A stretch of DNA of 64,000 nucleotides, taken from contig JAKUDP010000011.1 in the NCBI GenBank assembly GCA_022570795.1, forward strand, positions 558,001-622,000, written 5' to 3'. The DNA comes from Sphaerulina vaccinii (Eukaryota > Ascomycota > Dothideomycetes > Mycosphaerellales > Mycosphaerellaceae). The notes beneath the pieces are model-generated. The model worked only from the letters and a program-made list of their open reading frames with translations, was not told the origin of the DNA and did not search any database. The position numbers and the translations under genes are program-made. Shown here piece by piece: positions 10,528 to 21,943 of this stretch (its first letter is position 1; each line of letters opens with the position of its first letter).

Positions 10528-12664
10528 TCAGTCGTCAATGACTATCACATCAGCATCGTTCACTGCCTCCTTTGGCTGCCTCTCTTCCCAGCTTGGGACC
10601 CTCACCACAAGGGCGACACTATTGTACTTGACTGCCAACTCTGCCTGGTTGCCGTACTGGATCCAACAAGTCAGCACGATATCCCGGTCCTCGAATCGAA
10701 CCAGAGTGAGCACTTACCGCCATGAACACTCTACTAATCTCCCTGTTGCCAGTATGATTCAGCCACACAATCTGTCGATTGGCGCGCTTCGCGTGACGAT
10801 GCTCGAGATTCTTCTCGTTGTACTCCTCATGTCGTGAGTTATCGAAGCGCTCCTGCCATTGCTCATCGCTATCCCAGTCGCTGTCCTTGTCACCGTCGTC
10901 CAGCGCATTGAGCTTCAGCTCGAATTCGGAGTCTGTCATGATCTCGTGCTCACCATCATAATCCCTCTCCTCCGGGTCATCGCTTGGAACGTGATCTAGG
11001 GGCTCGAGGCGACTATCAATAACACCAAGAGGGCCACGATTCGAGCGAGACAATGCGTTGAGATCTCGAAAGGTGTCTACCGCAGGCATCCCATCCTCCC
11101 AACGTAGTGGAGCAAGAATGCCATGAAGACCAGTGGCAATGATGGCTTCGTACGCGGCCATGTCTGCGCCTTTGAGCATGTTTGGTATAAAGCTGTGTAA
11201 CCTCTTATTGGTGTGAGGGTATGCGTGGATGAGCTGAATGCCTAAATGACCACCTTTGGGCATGGCATCGTGTGTCTCCAGGAAGCGCTTCAAGTGCTGA
11301 GTCAACGGCAGCGTCTCAGGCTTCATACTCCCTAGAGCTCTGGTGTTGGAAAGACCAGTTCCAGCAGACAAGAAGAGATTATAGGTCAACGTGATGCGAT
11401 GACCAGAAGTGACTTCGAGGACTTCATGCTCGCAATCGCTGTAAAACGCAGCCCACTGGATGGCAGGCTCAGGAGTACTTGCCCAGTCATGCTTGATCTC
11501 ATGGCCTTGATGTCGTACTGCAAGCTCTCCTCCCTCGAAGTCGACTGGGAGACATACTACCAGACTGCCGACTTGTGTCGCACCTCTTGGTGTATCGACG
11601 TGGGGCTTGAACAGACCACTGGGGCCACTGTACACGTTGAGCTTGTATAGCTCTGCTCTGAGTCCACGAGCCATGCCTTTGCCGACCTGGGATCCATGTT
11701 CGGTTTCCATACGCAGATCTCCAACCTTGGGCGGCAACAGCAATTGTGCCACGATGTCGATGATTCCAGCTTCGTATGGGCAGAAGTCGGTCATAAAATC
11801 GCCTGTACCTAAGGCTCCTGCACGCCTGTAGCTCTCATCATACACATCGTGTCCGTCGCGTCCGAAAGTTGCAGGCACACAGGACTCAATCAGCTGCTGG
11901 CAGGTAGCCTGAGAAGCTACATCAATGGCCGGGAGTGATAGTAAACGACCAAGTCCATCCCTGCCCCATCGTATGGTAACTGGTTTGGCAAGATGAGTCT
12001 GATTCTGCACCTTGGTGTCTGTTTCTGGGTTCAAACGACCATCTTCTGTACGACGCGGATTTGTGATGATCGGCAACCTGCCACCACATGTGAAGACCGC
12101 CTCACGACTCTGCTGTTGTAAAGCGACCGAAAGCTTGTGGAGGCTGCTCTCTTGTGGCGCTTCGAGAAGTTTGCGTCTCTCAATTCCCGCTTGTATAGTC
12201 ATCTCTGAGCGGAGACTTGTTGACTTCATGGTTGAGATGACTCCAGCTTCTTTAGCTGCTTGGGCTTCTCGCTCAGCGTCCAAAGCTCGTCGCTTTGCCA
12301 GCAAGGCTTCTTCCTTAGCACGAGCATCGGCTTGAATCATGTACTCTGTGATGTTCGAAGCCCCATATTCTGGTCGATGGCGGAGAGGATCATGCTCGCC
12401 AACTGGCATATACATATCGCAGTCACAGACTGGAAGGCGAGGTGGTGGTGGAGGCATGCTATTGCTCGAGGTGGGGAACATGCCGAGGACAGTGTGATCT
12501 TGCTTGGAGGTGAAGTTTCCTGACTTCGAAGTGTGTCTGGTGTTGTAGGTCTTGGCATTGTGAGCGAACGCGGTACACTTAAGTATTCTTTCTCTGTATC
12601 TGGTCAGCAAAGTGCCAGGTTGATGATGTGAGAAGCTATTGGCAGGTGCCTGGCTTTCAGGCAT
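10528..12664 (-). CDS. 2OG-Fe(II) dioxygenase (prolyl 4-hydroxylase-like), about 691 aa
   Basis: Large fungal 2-oxoglutarate/Fe(II) oxygenase of unknown substrate. Exon 1 is 10718-12664 and exon 2 is 10528-10656. The 61-bp intron (GTAAGTG...TCCAG) joins NREISRVFMA to YGNQAELAVKYNSVALVVRVP, a typical C-terminal block. The iron triad is H355-x-D357 (in LFKPHVDTPRG) and H413 (in YSDCEHEVLEV). Arg423 in GHRITLTYNL is the expected 2OG-binding residue. Residues 111-180 are a charged, coiled-coil-like linker. An acidic stretch follows the domain (about 590-610). The start is uncertain: the ATG at 12664 precedes a low-complexity leader, and M62 (12481) is a reasonable alternative. Confidence 0.85.
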
Positions 12665-12936
12665 AATGGATCAGTTGTGTAACATGAGTAGGCAGTTCGT
12701 CCATGAAGTGGATCATGTCTGCAAGGGATGGCTTTGTAACATGTGAGAGCCCCAAGCATCCAAGGCCCTTGCTGAGGCTCTAAGTTCGCATACTCGTAAC
12801 CTTTGCCACAGCTCATGATGGCAATATCCCCAGCATTCAGCAGTTCTGGTCAAAGTCAACTCCTGCCCGAGTGAACGACTTTTGTAGGTTGCTTCAAGAG
12901 CTCCTGAGCGGCTCTGGTACATGTCCAGCCTTGAAC

Positions 12937-15583
12937 CTAAAGCAAAGCTGCGCTCTCCTTCATAGCGCTCAGAACATCTCGAATGTGCTGTGCTTGCAAG
13001 GAGGTACCACTCTCCTTCGCCAAAAGCCTCGCCATCTTCGTCACGTTCTTGATGTGTCTGCCATTGAGCTCCTCTGCTGCAAAGGCTTCCACATCCTTGG
13101 CATTGATGTTGGCCCCACGTAGGAAGTTCGTCCAGACAGTGTTGCGTGAATCGATGTCGAGAGCCTTGAAGGGTAGAGTGAGGTGGATGCGCGAGTGAAA
13201 TGCATTGTCGAAAGCGACAACACGGTTCGTTGTCAGAATCAGGAGGCCTTTGTAGTACTCGAGGATGCGAAGGAAAGCTATAAGAGATGAAGGTCAGCAA
13301 GTATCTCTGAGAAGGTTACCACGTTCGTGCAGATTCTGTCTCCGAGCTTGTCGCCATAGCAATTCCAGGTACAGTGAGACATTGGAAGGGGGGAACATGG
13401 TTGATAGACTCACCTGCAACGCGCTTGTTGCGTTCTCGGGCTTGGGGACTGTTCTCTCGCTTCTCAAGGAAAGCATCGGCCTCGTCGAGAAGAAGGACTG
13501 CGTTCCACGAAGCAGCAAGTCTCAAAGCCTGACCAAAGTGCTGCTCAATCTCTGCCACGGTATCTCCGAGCTCACTGGCACTGACTGCATAAAGCGGGAT
13601 GTGCAAGTGATCAGCGATTGACTCTGCTGTGAGAGTCTTACCCGTACCAGGAGGGCCTGTGAGAAGAAGGACCAGACCTTGGCCTTTACCAGCGATCATA
13701 TCATCGATCTCTGCATCAGTCTTGTGAACTGACTGTTGCTTGACGAGTGCTTCGAGTAGAACTTTGCGTGCTGGGGGCATGACCAGAGCGTCGAAAGCGT
13801 TTGCGTTCCACTTGATGTCGGAGATGTTTTGCACGCGGAATGAGGTCCACGCCTTTGTGGTCAAGCAGTAACCTCGCACTGCTGGATGACAGAAAGCTTC
13901 TGGGTGGATGTGGAACACGTCTTCGGTCCAGCGATGCAAATCGAGAAGTGCTGACTTGTCTGTGAGACTGTTCTCGAGCGAACTGAGCTTGGCAGATCCC
14001 TCGCCAAGCACAAAGTGACTGTCGAAGTTCTGGAACATCGTGAAACTACCAGGATCTTCCGTGGCGCCCTCTGTTGCCTCAGTGGGAGCTGCGACGACGA
14101 AAGGCGCAGCTGGATCATATGACGTGGCAGGCATTTGGAAATGCTGGCCATATGGGTCATATAGTGATGAAGCTTCTGCCTGAAGCTGCTGAAATTGTTG
14201 AACTTGCATAAGTTGCGGGCGCTGATGAAGGTGCATAGCTTGCGCTTGTGCTTGTGCTTGTGTTTCTGACTTGGATGGTACCGGCTGGGCTCGTCTGGGT
14301 ACAATCGGCTGCAGACTGCCTGGGGCAAGGTTAATCGTGACTGCTTGGTCCGGTCGCTGCTGGGCATGAGTGACAGGATCGGTAATGATCCGACCAGCGG
14401 CATGAAATTTCTGTTGAGGTCCGTGTCCAGGAATGAGCACGAAGCCTTCGTGTGATTTGAACGTTGCCTTATCTTTGAGAAGAGCCGCGACTGCCGAGCC
14501 TCTCAGGCTTGCTGAGTGAACCACACCTGCTGCTTCGGTCTGGTGGTGAAGTGGCACTACAGAAAGATCTGCGATGACATAGGTGCCAGGAAAGCTCGTG
14601 ATAGTCTTGCTTGTAGGTCTCCAGCCAAAGTTCTTGCCGTCATGATCAAGGCCCAAAAGTGTCAATACGAGTTGCATACCACCGTATGGACTGTACTGAT
14701 AGCTGGTGTCTTGGACAAGAAAGCACTGTGGCGTTGCATCTGCGTCACCAATGACAGGAACTCCTGGCGGAAACAGCGTCCAAAGTGTATCGAAGGTGGT
14801 TTGTCCAGCCCGTGCCATCGACTTGGCAGCATTCATGATTTCGCCGACTTCTTCCTGGACGAACTTGCCGAGCGTAAGAAGCTTTCAGAGATCCGGTCCC
14901 TCAGTGCCCTGGACTTTCTGAAGCTCGTCCTCGAACATTGCCCACTGATGACAAAAGGGGTGGAATGGGGCAGCGAGGGTTGATTCGGGTGCGTGTACCG
15001 CCTGACCAGGGTATCTTGCAAACACACGCTGTACAACGTCCTTCAGGTACTCGCTGCGTACGAGCACTGAGATGAGTTTGAGTGACTTGGTCTCAGAGTC
15101 GTCATCTAGCAAGTATCGCAGAACAATGGGATAGCCGGAGGTGCTTGGTCGTGGCTTGGAACCCGCTGGCTTTCTCTTCTGCCATCTGATGTGGCCATTG
15201 TCGTCCTTGACTCCATACAGTGTGGATGCTATCGTCTTCGCAGTAGCATCGTCGATCTGATCCTGGACTCCGAGCTGGGACAGTGCATCGGGCACGATGA
15301 TGTCGTCGCTTTCGTCCTGAACGTCAATTTCAGAAAGTGCATCAGGTGCAGACTTTGTGCGCTTCTCGGGACGTTCTGACGGAGATGAAGTGGATTCCAT
15401 AAGAGCATCTAGCATAGGCTCGTTGTACTCTTCAAGATCAGTCTGCGTACGATCGGGAAGGCGTGATTGTGGTGTCGTTGGTGGAGTAGGATGCTCGAGC
15501 TCGCTGCCAGACATGGACGCCACTTTGCGCTTAGTGGCTCTGGTGGATTGCGCCGCTGGCTTCTTGGAGCGAGAGTTGGCCAT
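12937..15583 (-). pseudogene. AAA+ ATPase gene interrupted by one in-frame TGA
   Basis: Fungal AAA+ ATPase of the large DUF7025/AAA-lid group. Exon 1 is 13414-15583 and exon 2 is 12937-13277. The 136-bp intron (GTGAGT...TTATAG) gives RNKRVA-AFLRILEYYKG. Walker A GPPGTGKT is at about residues 643-650. Walker B is LLLDEADAF, sensor 1 is LLILTTNRV, and the arginine-finger region is NAFHSRIHL. A Gln/Ala-rich tract lies at about 430-475. At 14885-14887 a TGA interrupts the frame between TEGPDL and KLLTLGKFVQEE, and coding resumes in the same frame with no possible intron. Removing the stop gives about 836 residues of normal family layout. This is a nonsense mutation, sequence error or readthrough. 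Two separate genes is unlikely because the break falls inside the conserved N-terminal region. Confidence 0.8.
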
Positions 15584-16536
15584 ACTGGTGTGCTTGTTCG
15601 TGCTTTAGTGATGTTGCTTGTAAAATCTTGAAGGCTGGAGTCGTGGTAGCCTCAGTAGGCTAGCTGAGAAGTCGTGCTGGGAAATTGTGCTTTGCTTTGA
15701 GACTGATCTTGGAAGATACTATTGAGGTGGGTATCAAAGGTTAAGAATTTTCAAGAAAGTCAAGCCATCTTATGAACTGGCAGCGGTGTTGTACTAGGCT
15801 TCGAGGCGAGTGACCCGCGGCGATGCAGCAGCCTAGAGCATCTGTGAATCGTTTGCTGGCACTGTCTGAGACTGCAGTGAGACCAACGATGGAGCTTGAG
15901 CTCAGTATGTCCCGGCCACCTGCATGCCAAGTTTGCCCGCGCAGCAGCGCAGCAGCGGTGTCTCGTCTCCCCGTCATCGATAGGCTGACCAACGATGTGA
16001 ATGTCGTGATCTGGTAAGTCCTGGAGTGAGGCCTGGCTGCGGTTCACGTGTTGGAATGAAGAGTCGAGCTGTGAGACTCACGCGCGAATGTGATCGGATC
16101 TCCTAGTGCTTTCTCCTCCCATAGTCGATGATCAATAGCGGCTGCATGAAAGCTATACTCTTTTAATTTCCAATGCTTCGCTGCTTGCCTTCGCGCGTGC
16201 GTTTGACGGTCTGACTACTGCGCATTTGAGTATTCAGGCCATATAAAATGGAGTGCATACCTCGATTAGATCACCCAGATCTGCGAGTGCATGTTCCAGT
16301 GCAGCACAAACGATGGTCGATCCTTCCTGCGCAATTTAGCGGCAGGATAGCTAGCATGATTATGCCTTCCTTGTTCCTTCGAGCCAGTGATCCTGACCGC
16401 AGCTTCGTCCGAGTCCTCACATTTGAAGAAGTCTCGTTGGCGATAGGTGTCCAGAATCATTCTTCTCACTAGAACCAGAAACCAGGATGTTGGGACGAGG
16501 CAGAGACTCTCACCACTAAATCAATACACACTATAA
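15584..16536. promoter_or_regulatory. intergenic, divergent promoter region
   Basis: Lies between the AAA ATPase (minus) and the Arg/Ser-rich gene (plus). A TATAAAAT element is at 16242-16249. An ORF starting at its edge (16248-16472) could be an upstream exon of the next gene, but I could not find a convincing donor. Confidence 0.35.
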
Positions 16537-17532
16537 GTGGGAACTGTGAACATAGCAAGCTCGCCGTCACACATTCCTCCAGGATCGCCTCCAACACCTC
16601 GACCACGCTCCACGTTCCTTGATGGTTTCAGTCCAGACACTGTCGCCGATTTGACCAGATCACCAGAATACGTCGAGGTGTATGACTCGGATGGCGACAT
16701 CGCACGCATTCGCGCGGACGACAGGTGTGTTCATGACCTCCTTGCAGGTTTGGAAGCAGTATCTGAGCCTGCCACCGTCGCCGCTGCAGGTCAAGACACT
16801 AGCAATTCGTCTGGTGGTTCAACAACAGGCTTATGGGATGAAGACCCACGGGATGAAGACGTTTTCTCGGGTCCGGTCGCCGATGCGATACAAGGCCTTC
16901 GACTGAGTCTCAATGACCCGCCCAGTCATATTAGGACTGATCTCGCGGCGAGGAGGAAACGTACTGCACTTCGGATCGATCGCATGGCGAGGAGTCGTTA
17001 CAGTAGGCTACATGCAACAGGATCTCCTTCGAGGAGAAAAGTCGCGTCTCGAGACCGTCTGAGAGGGATCGCCGAGGCACGAAGGCCGCTGAAGCAGCTT
17101 GCAGACGAGGAGGACGCCAGGACACGTCCAGCACGAATGCAGAGTCTCGCACATGAGACAGCAAGAAAGCGTCTGGCGACTCAAGCGGCATGGCTGCAAC
17201 CCCCAAATCAACCGGCTTCCGCGGCAATGCTCAGGTCGCAGAGAATGTCAGCGCCGCCAGAGCTACCGATGATTGCAGAGAGTGACGAGATGACTGATGG
17301 TGAGCCTGCTGCGCCCAGCCAAACAGGAGTTCCGTCTAGGGCTACAATTGCACCGCCAGATAGGCGTTCTGCTAGTCCAAGCACAGCTCGAACAGACTCT
17401 CAACCTGGTCGCCGCCGAAGGTAGGTACCGCAGAATCTGTCATTCGTGTATATACTGACACCCATTCGTAGGCCATCACGAGTGCAGAAGGACGTCTCAC
17501 ACCGGAAATCTGCGAGAGGGAAGGACAGGTAG
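16537..17532 (+). CDS. Arg/Ser-rich hypothetical protein, start unresolved
   Basis: Not recognised. The coding frame runs 16537-17420 plus 17472-17532, joined by a 51-bp intron (GTAGGT...TCGTAG) that extends the C-terminus by PSRVQKDVSHRKSARGKDR. The frame opens at a GTG and has no ATG before the middle of the protein, so a 5' exon is probably missing or the start lies in an upstream exon. The N-terminal part is Pro/Ser/Asp-rich, with a possible acidic interaction motif (EYVEVYDSDGDIARIRADD). The middle (about residues 140-230) is very Arg-rich and probably helical. It could be a nuclear or nucleic-acid-associated protein; that is inference from composition only. Confidence 0.6.
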
Positions 17533-19004
17533 CGCCCGTAGAAATGCCAGCGCTCCATTGGGGGCTTTGACGCCGTGTAGACGGCTTGTATAGAACTCGG
17601 TAGAGCTCCAGAAACTATACGGCAGGGTCACTCTGAGTGCTCTCTTGCCACTCCACTGCAAGCTAAGCTTGTCCTGAAGTCATGCGTACCGACTCTTGAA
17701 GTCTTTCGCCCGAGGCTATGTGTATCGTGGCAAAGTGAGGTCTCGTGAGGTCTCGAGCAAGACCTGTATGTATGCTTTGCATTGGCTGGAAGTGTCCAGC
17801 TTTCGCAAGTGCTCCGAAAGGGCTCGAGAGGTTCTCTGCAAAGTGCCGTACTTGATTTCAGCGGGTTCGAAACTGGCAGTCGCCTTCGTGATCATCGAGC
17901 TCCTGTTGAGTCTGCCAGATTGTGGAAGAGTGCCTAAAAGAATGTTATATCCATACACGCTAGAAGCCGTTCTTGTGAAGCTGTAGAGTGCTGTCTCTGA
18001 ATCACCTTTGATACAATGAGGAGAGTGCAGCATGCTCGACGTGTACACACACGCAGAGCACATTACATTGTGTCATCGGCGCCGCGTGCTGATGAGAGCA
18101 GCTGTTATGCCTACTGTTGCGAGCTGATAGAGGTCTGAACTCGGACAGCGTGCCGCAATGGCAGCCTGAATGCGCTGATTGTTCACCCTCGACAGCTCTT
18201 GCCTCGATTGAGCTCGACTCATGACTGGCGGGTGTACGAAGCATGATATGCCTTCGAGAGCATCGCGATGCGCATGGTATGTTCTCCTCCTTTTCTGCTT
18301 GCTCTTGAGTCGCCCCCATCAGGTGGCATTGCCTCTCAGTGCCTGGCCCAGATCACTGATCTTGTTCACGGCCGTATGGCCCCTTTGCACTCCCCGGACG
18401 AAGGTTATGGCATGTCGTTCATGGACGAATGACCGAAACGGACGAAATGAGCGCGGATATTGCAACCAGATCCAACACGACGAACACGAGCCTCGCGTCC
18501 ACCTCTTCCATGCACTCTTTGCCATCTGATTCTCATCTTCATCTTCATCACTTTCACATTTCTACGCGTCTCGCCCTTCAACATCATCTGCAGCGTCTGG
18601 AGGAACTCATCAGGCCACCTCCACTCCTGGACTCCTGGTCATGGGGCCCCCACGGAGATGCCTCGCAGTGGCGACAGTTGCTTGACACTTGTTGAGCAGC
18701 TAGCTCTCAGCACTTGAGCGATCAGGAAGGCATTGCAGAAGAACAAGTGAACAGTTGCAGCTGCCAGCGAGGTTATGCGTTGCTTATCAACATATCTTTC
18801 CGCCATCCGGACTCTGGTCTGCCGATCAATCCATGCCCGCGGCTGTCCTTATCTCGACCTTTTCAGCTTATCGCATCTTCAATGTAGTACAACATACCCA
18901 GTAGCGGCCAGCGACGGGCAACACAATGTTTCTTCTCACATGCCAACCCTCCTGCACAACGCCCACCAGGCGTTGGACCCGTTTGGGTCGGCTGAGAGCC
19001 GCTG
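17533..19004. other. intergenic, nothing recognised
   Basis: About 1.5 kb, probably largely the regulatory region of the Zn2Cys6 factor. A small direct repeat (GTGAGGTCTC twice) occurs near 17733-17752. ORFs are short and unsupported. Confidence 0.35.
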
Positions 19005-20902
19005 ATGGAGAACCAACCACGCAGTCCACACTCGCCTGTCCAGGGTCGAAAGTATAAGAGTCGAAAGGAAAGGCCTTGCGATGCCTGTAAGTCACTCCGG
19101 ATCCGTTACTGGAAAGAAGACGAGCAATGGAATTCCTGTTGACGGTCATGCAAAGGCAGGCGCCGCAAAGTCTGCTGCATTCGTGAGCCCGGCGACGATG
19201 CCTGCTCGCTGTGCCGAATGCAATCGCAGACCTGCCGATATGACCAAGGACCAACACCAAGACGACGTCGGCCAGCGGCAGTGTCGGTACCAACCTCAAG
19301 CGAAAGCGAAGTGACTACACCTGGAGTAGTCTTGCCGCAGACGGCACCTCTACCATCTCGAGAGAACGAGGAACGAGCTGCTGGAGAATGGATCTCCCAA
19401 TATGTTGGCCTATCGGGTGATCAAGACCCCTTCGTCTTGAGACATGCGAACTTCAACAGATCAAATTACTACAAGAGCGGAGACTGGGGTTGCTTGAGAC
19501 TGCGGAGCGACGGCACGACTCCATCGCTGTTCACCGTCGTACCAGACAGCCACCTCGATGCCAGACCTCCATACTATCCGCCGAGCACATTGCTGGATGC
19601 AGCATATCCACTGCATCATGAGCTCCTGTCAAGCTACTTCGAGGTCGTGCATACTTCCTTCCCACTGCTAGATCCAGCTCGGTTCATCAAGGGAAACAAG
19701 ATTGATCTGCCATTACTAGGTACGATGTATAGCTTGGCGCAGCCCTTTTGCTCAGCCGCTACAGAGTTGTCATACGTGCCGATCAACACCTTTGTCTTCC
19801 AGGCACTTCCCATAGAAGCGCGCACGCCACGACTGGATACTGTAGAAGCAGGTCTGTTGTTCCTGCATCGACATACACAGATTCACCGCGCACCTACCAC
19901 TCCCGGACTTGATGCAGAGATCGGAAGTCTGGTAGGTATGTGCCACGATGCAGGTCTGAATGTCGACCCGACTCACTGGGATCTATCTGCAAGTGATCGC
20001 AGTCGACGGAAACGGATCTGGTGGGCTCTCTATATTTCCGACAAGTGGGCCGCACTGGGACTCGGTCGACCATCATTCATCCACGAGGATGCATGTAATG
20101 TACCACTGGTTACACTCGCGGACATACCGTCTGCCACTGTGAGCAAAGATGCGCTGCCCAGGACTAGTTCCCAGATGTTTGTCGCCATGGCAGCTCTTAC
20201 TCAGATTCTGGCTGCGATATTGACGACCTTCTACACACTCAAGGCTGCTGAGCAAATGACTCGCGCAACACCGGCTGAGGCGAGCAATATCAAGGCTTAC
20301 TTCGAGCAACAACTTACTGAATATCACACGCGATATCTGGCACCTCTCGAGCGCATTGTCGATCTATTTCTCGATCCTACAGGTGAGCTCGCGCGATACC
20401 ATGAACTGCCTGCATATACTTACTTCGGCTAGGAACTGTCTTTCTTGCTTTCTATACTGTTGAGATTGTGCTGTATCGAGCGCTCCTACGATGTGTGTCG
20501 CCAGTTGAGCCTCTCTGCGCACAAATCCGCTTGCAATCGAAGCAGGTAATGCTAGCCATCTCAAGATTGCTTGAGAACCTACAAGTGACTCGGCTTCGAG
20601 CCTTCTGGTGGTCACCCATCTCACGGATAAACTTCGCGCTCGCTGGCGGCTTCATGTTTTCTATGCTTCTGTCATCGATAACAGACGACGACATCGAATA
20701 CTGGTCTTCTGAAATTACAAGGTATCGCAGACTTCTGGACATGCAAAGCCTCTCTTTCGACACTACAAAGCTCGCAGCTGCCAGGATGAGCGCACTCGCG
20801 AACGTCAGTGCTGGTGGTCGACCCCACAGCGCCGGAAGTGGGAGCATCGATCCCAAGCAAGCCTTTTGTCGAGACTTTGGCGTCGAGCTCAACACACTCT
20901 GA
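19005..20902 (+). CDS. Zn2Cys6 fungal transcription factor, 592 aa, three exons
   Basis: Nuclear DNA-binding regulator. The exons are 19005-19086, 19156-20382 and 20433-20902. The first intron (GTAAGT...CAAAG) splits the zinc cluster, and joining gives C25-x2-C28-x6-C35-x8-C44-x2-C47-x6-C54, the canonical binuclear cluster. A fungal_trans-type middle domain follows, with LDAAYPLHHELLSSYFEVVH, FPLLDPARF and the signature KRIWWALYISDKWAALGLGR-PSFI. The second intron (GTGAGC...GGCTAG, 50 bp) gives DPTGTVFLAFYTVEIVLYRA. This layout resembles regulators of amino acid or carbon utilisation such as the CUTINASE/TBS1-like group, but targets cannot be inferred from the window. Confidence 0.92.
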
Positions 20903-21943
20903 GGCTGTTGAAGTGTGAAGAGACTAGCATCGGCATCACAGGTTTAGGAGGAGGTACCTCTGCGCGAGAGGCGACTCCGAACTGCTCGTTGCGCCAACCA
21001 TTTCTGGATGATTGTGCGATTCCAGGCCTGCACTGCACCAAGCTCTGGCATGGACCATTGCCAAGTCAAGAACGATCGAATGACAGACCGACTACACTGA
21101 ACTCTCCCAAGAGCTTAAGCCAGGCCACTTTCGGCGTCAAACATCCGCATTGATTGCTTTGGGCCTGATTGACAGAGTTTATCCCAGCGGAGTGTCACTT
21201 CTTCCACTTCACCCGTCTCTGAAGCTCGCACGTCATGAGCCGGCTCGATATCTTCTTGATAGTATCGCCCAAATGGAGGCTGCAAAAGCTGCCTGCCTAT
21301 TGATCCATAAGTGGCCTGTACCGAAGCTGCGGTTCACTTTTCGGGAGAGTGCTACTGTATCGACGCATTATTCCACGTCTGATCGAACCGGGTCGAGCCT
21401 CACTCATCGAACATTGTCGATCGATTTGTCAAGAGTGGCTATCTGGCGAGGAACAGCAAATGCGTTACAAGCTCTTCATGTCGCGGCGCTGTACACTTGC
21501 GGGGAGTCTGAATGCTTGCGCAGTTTCCCATTGTGGTCCACGATCTGTGCAAGAGACTTCGACTTCGTGCTGCATGCGTGAACTTCTACAGCTAGGCCTG
21601 CTAGATGAGGGTTCACATTCGATCCATCGCGATAGTTTCTTCTGGCAGGGCTATGGGTTCGTGCCAGCAGTTCGTTTCAAGCTTGGCTCTGCTAGAACAA
21701 CCCACATACACCTACTGAACAGAGAGTGCCTCCACAGTCGCGTACCTGAACGACGAGCAGCGGCCACTGCGTCTGCCAGGTAGTCCCAGTATTGACGGTT
21801 CAGTGTCGAGAATAGTACTCAACGAGCCATAGGTAACTGCGACCTCATTTCGTTCCGTATCGTTGTCTTCTCTGATTGCTCTTTGACTACTGACTACTGC
21901 GTGCTCTTCGCTACTGAGTGCCGCAGGTAGCGGCAGCAGCATT
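20903..21943. other. intergenic, possibly decayed coding sequence
   Basis: Plus-strand frames at 21150-21581 and 21349-21783 are unusually long and overlap. Segments such as LRSFPLWSTICARDF look coding-like, but no single frame with splice signals could be assembled and no family was recognised. Gene remnant or 3'-UTR are both possible. Confidence 0.25.

Noticed and set aside
14885..14887. Selenocysteine at the TGA of the AAA ATPase
   Set aside because: Filamentous ascomycetes are not known to use selenocysteine, and the residue lies outside any redox motif.
16248..16472. Short plus-strand ORF MECIPRLDHPD as first exon of the Arg/Ser-rich gene
   Set aside because: No good donor joins it in frame to 16537, and the sequence has no resemblance to the downstream protein.
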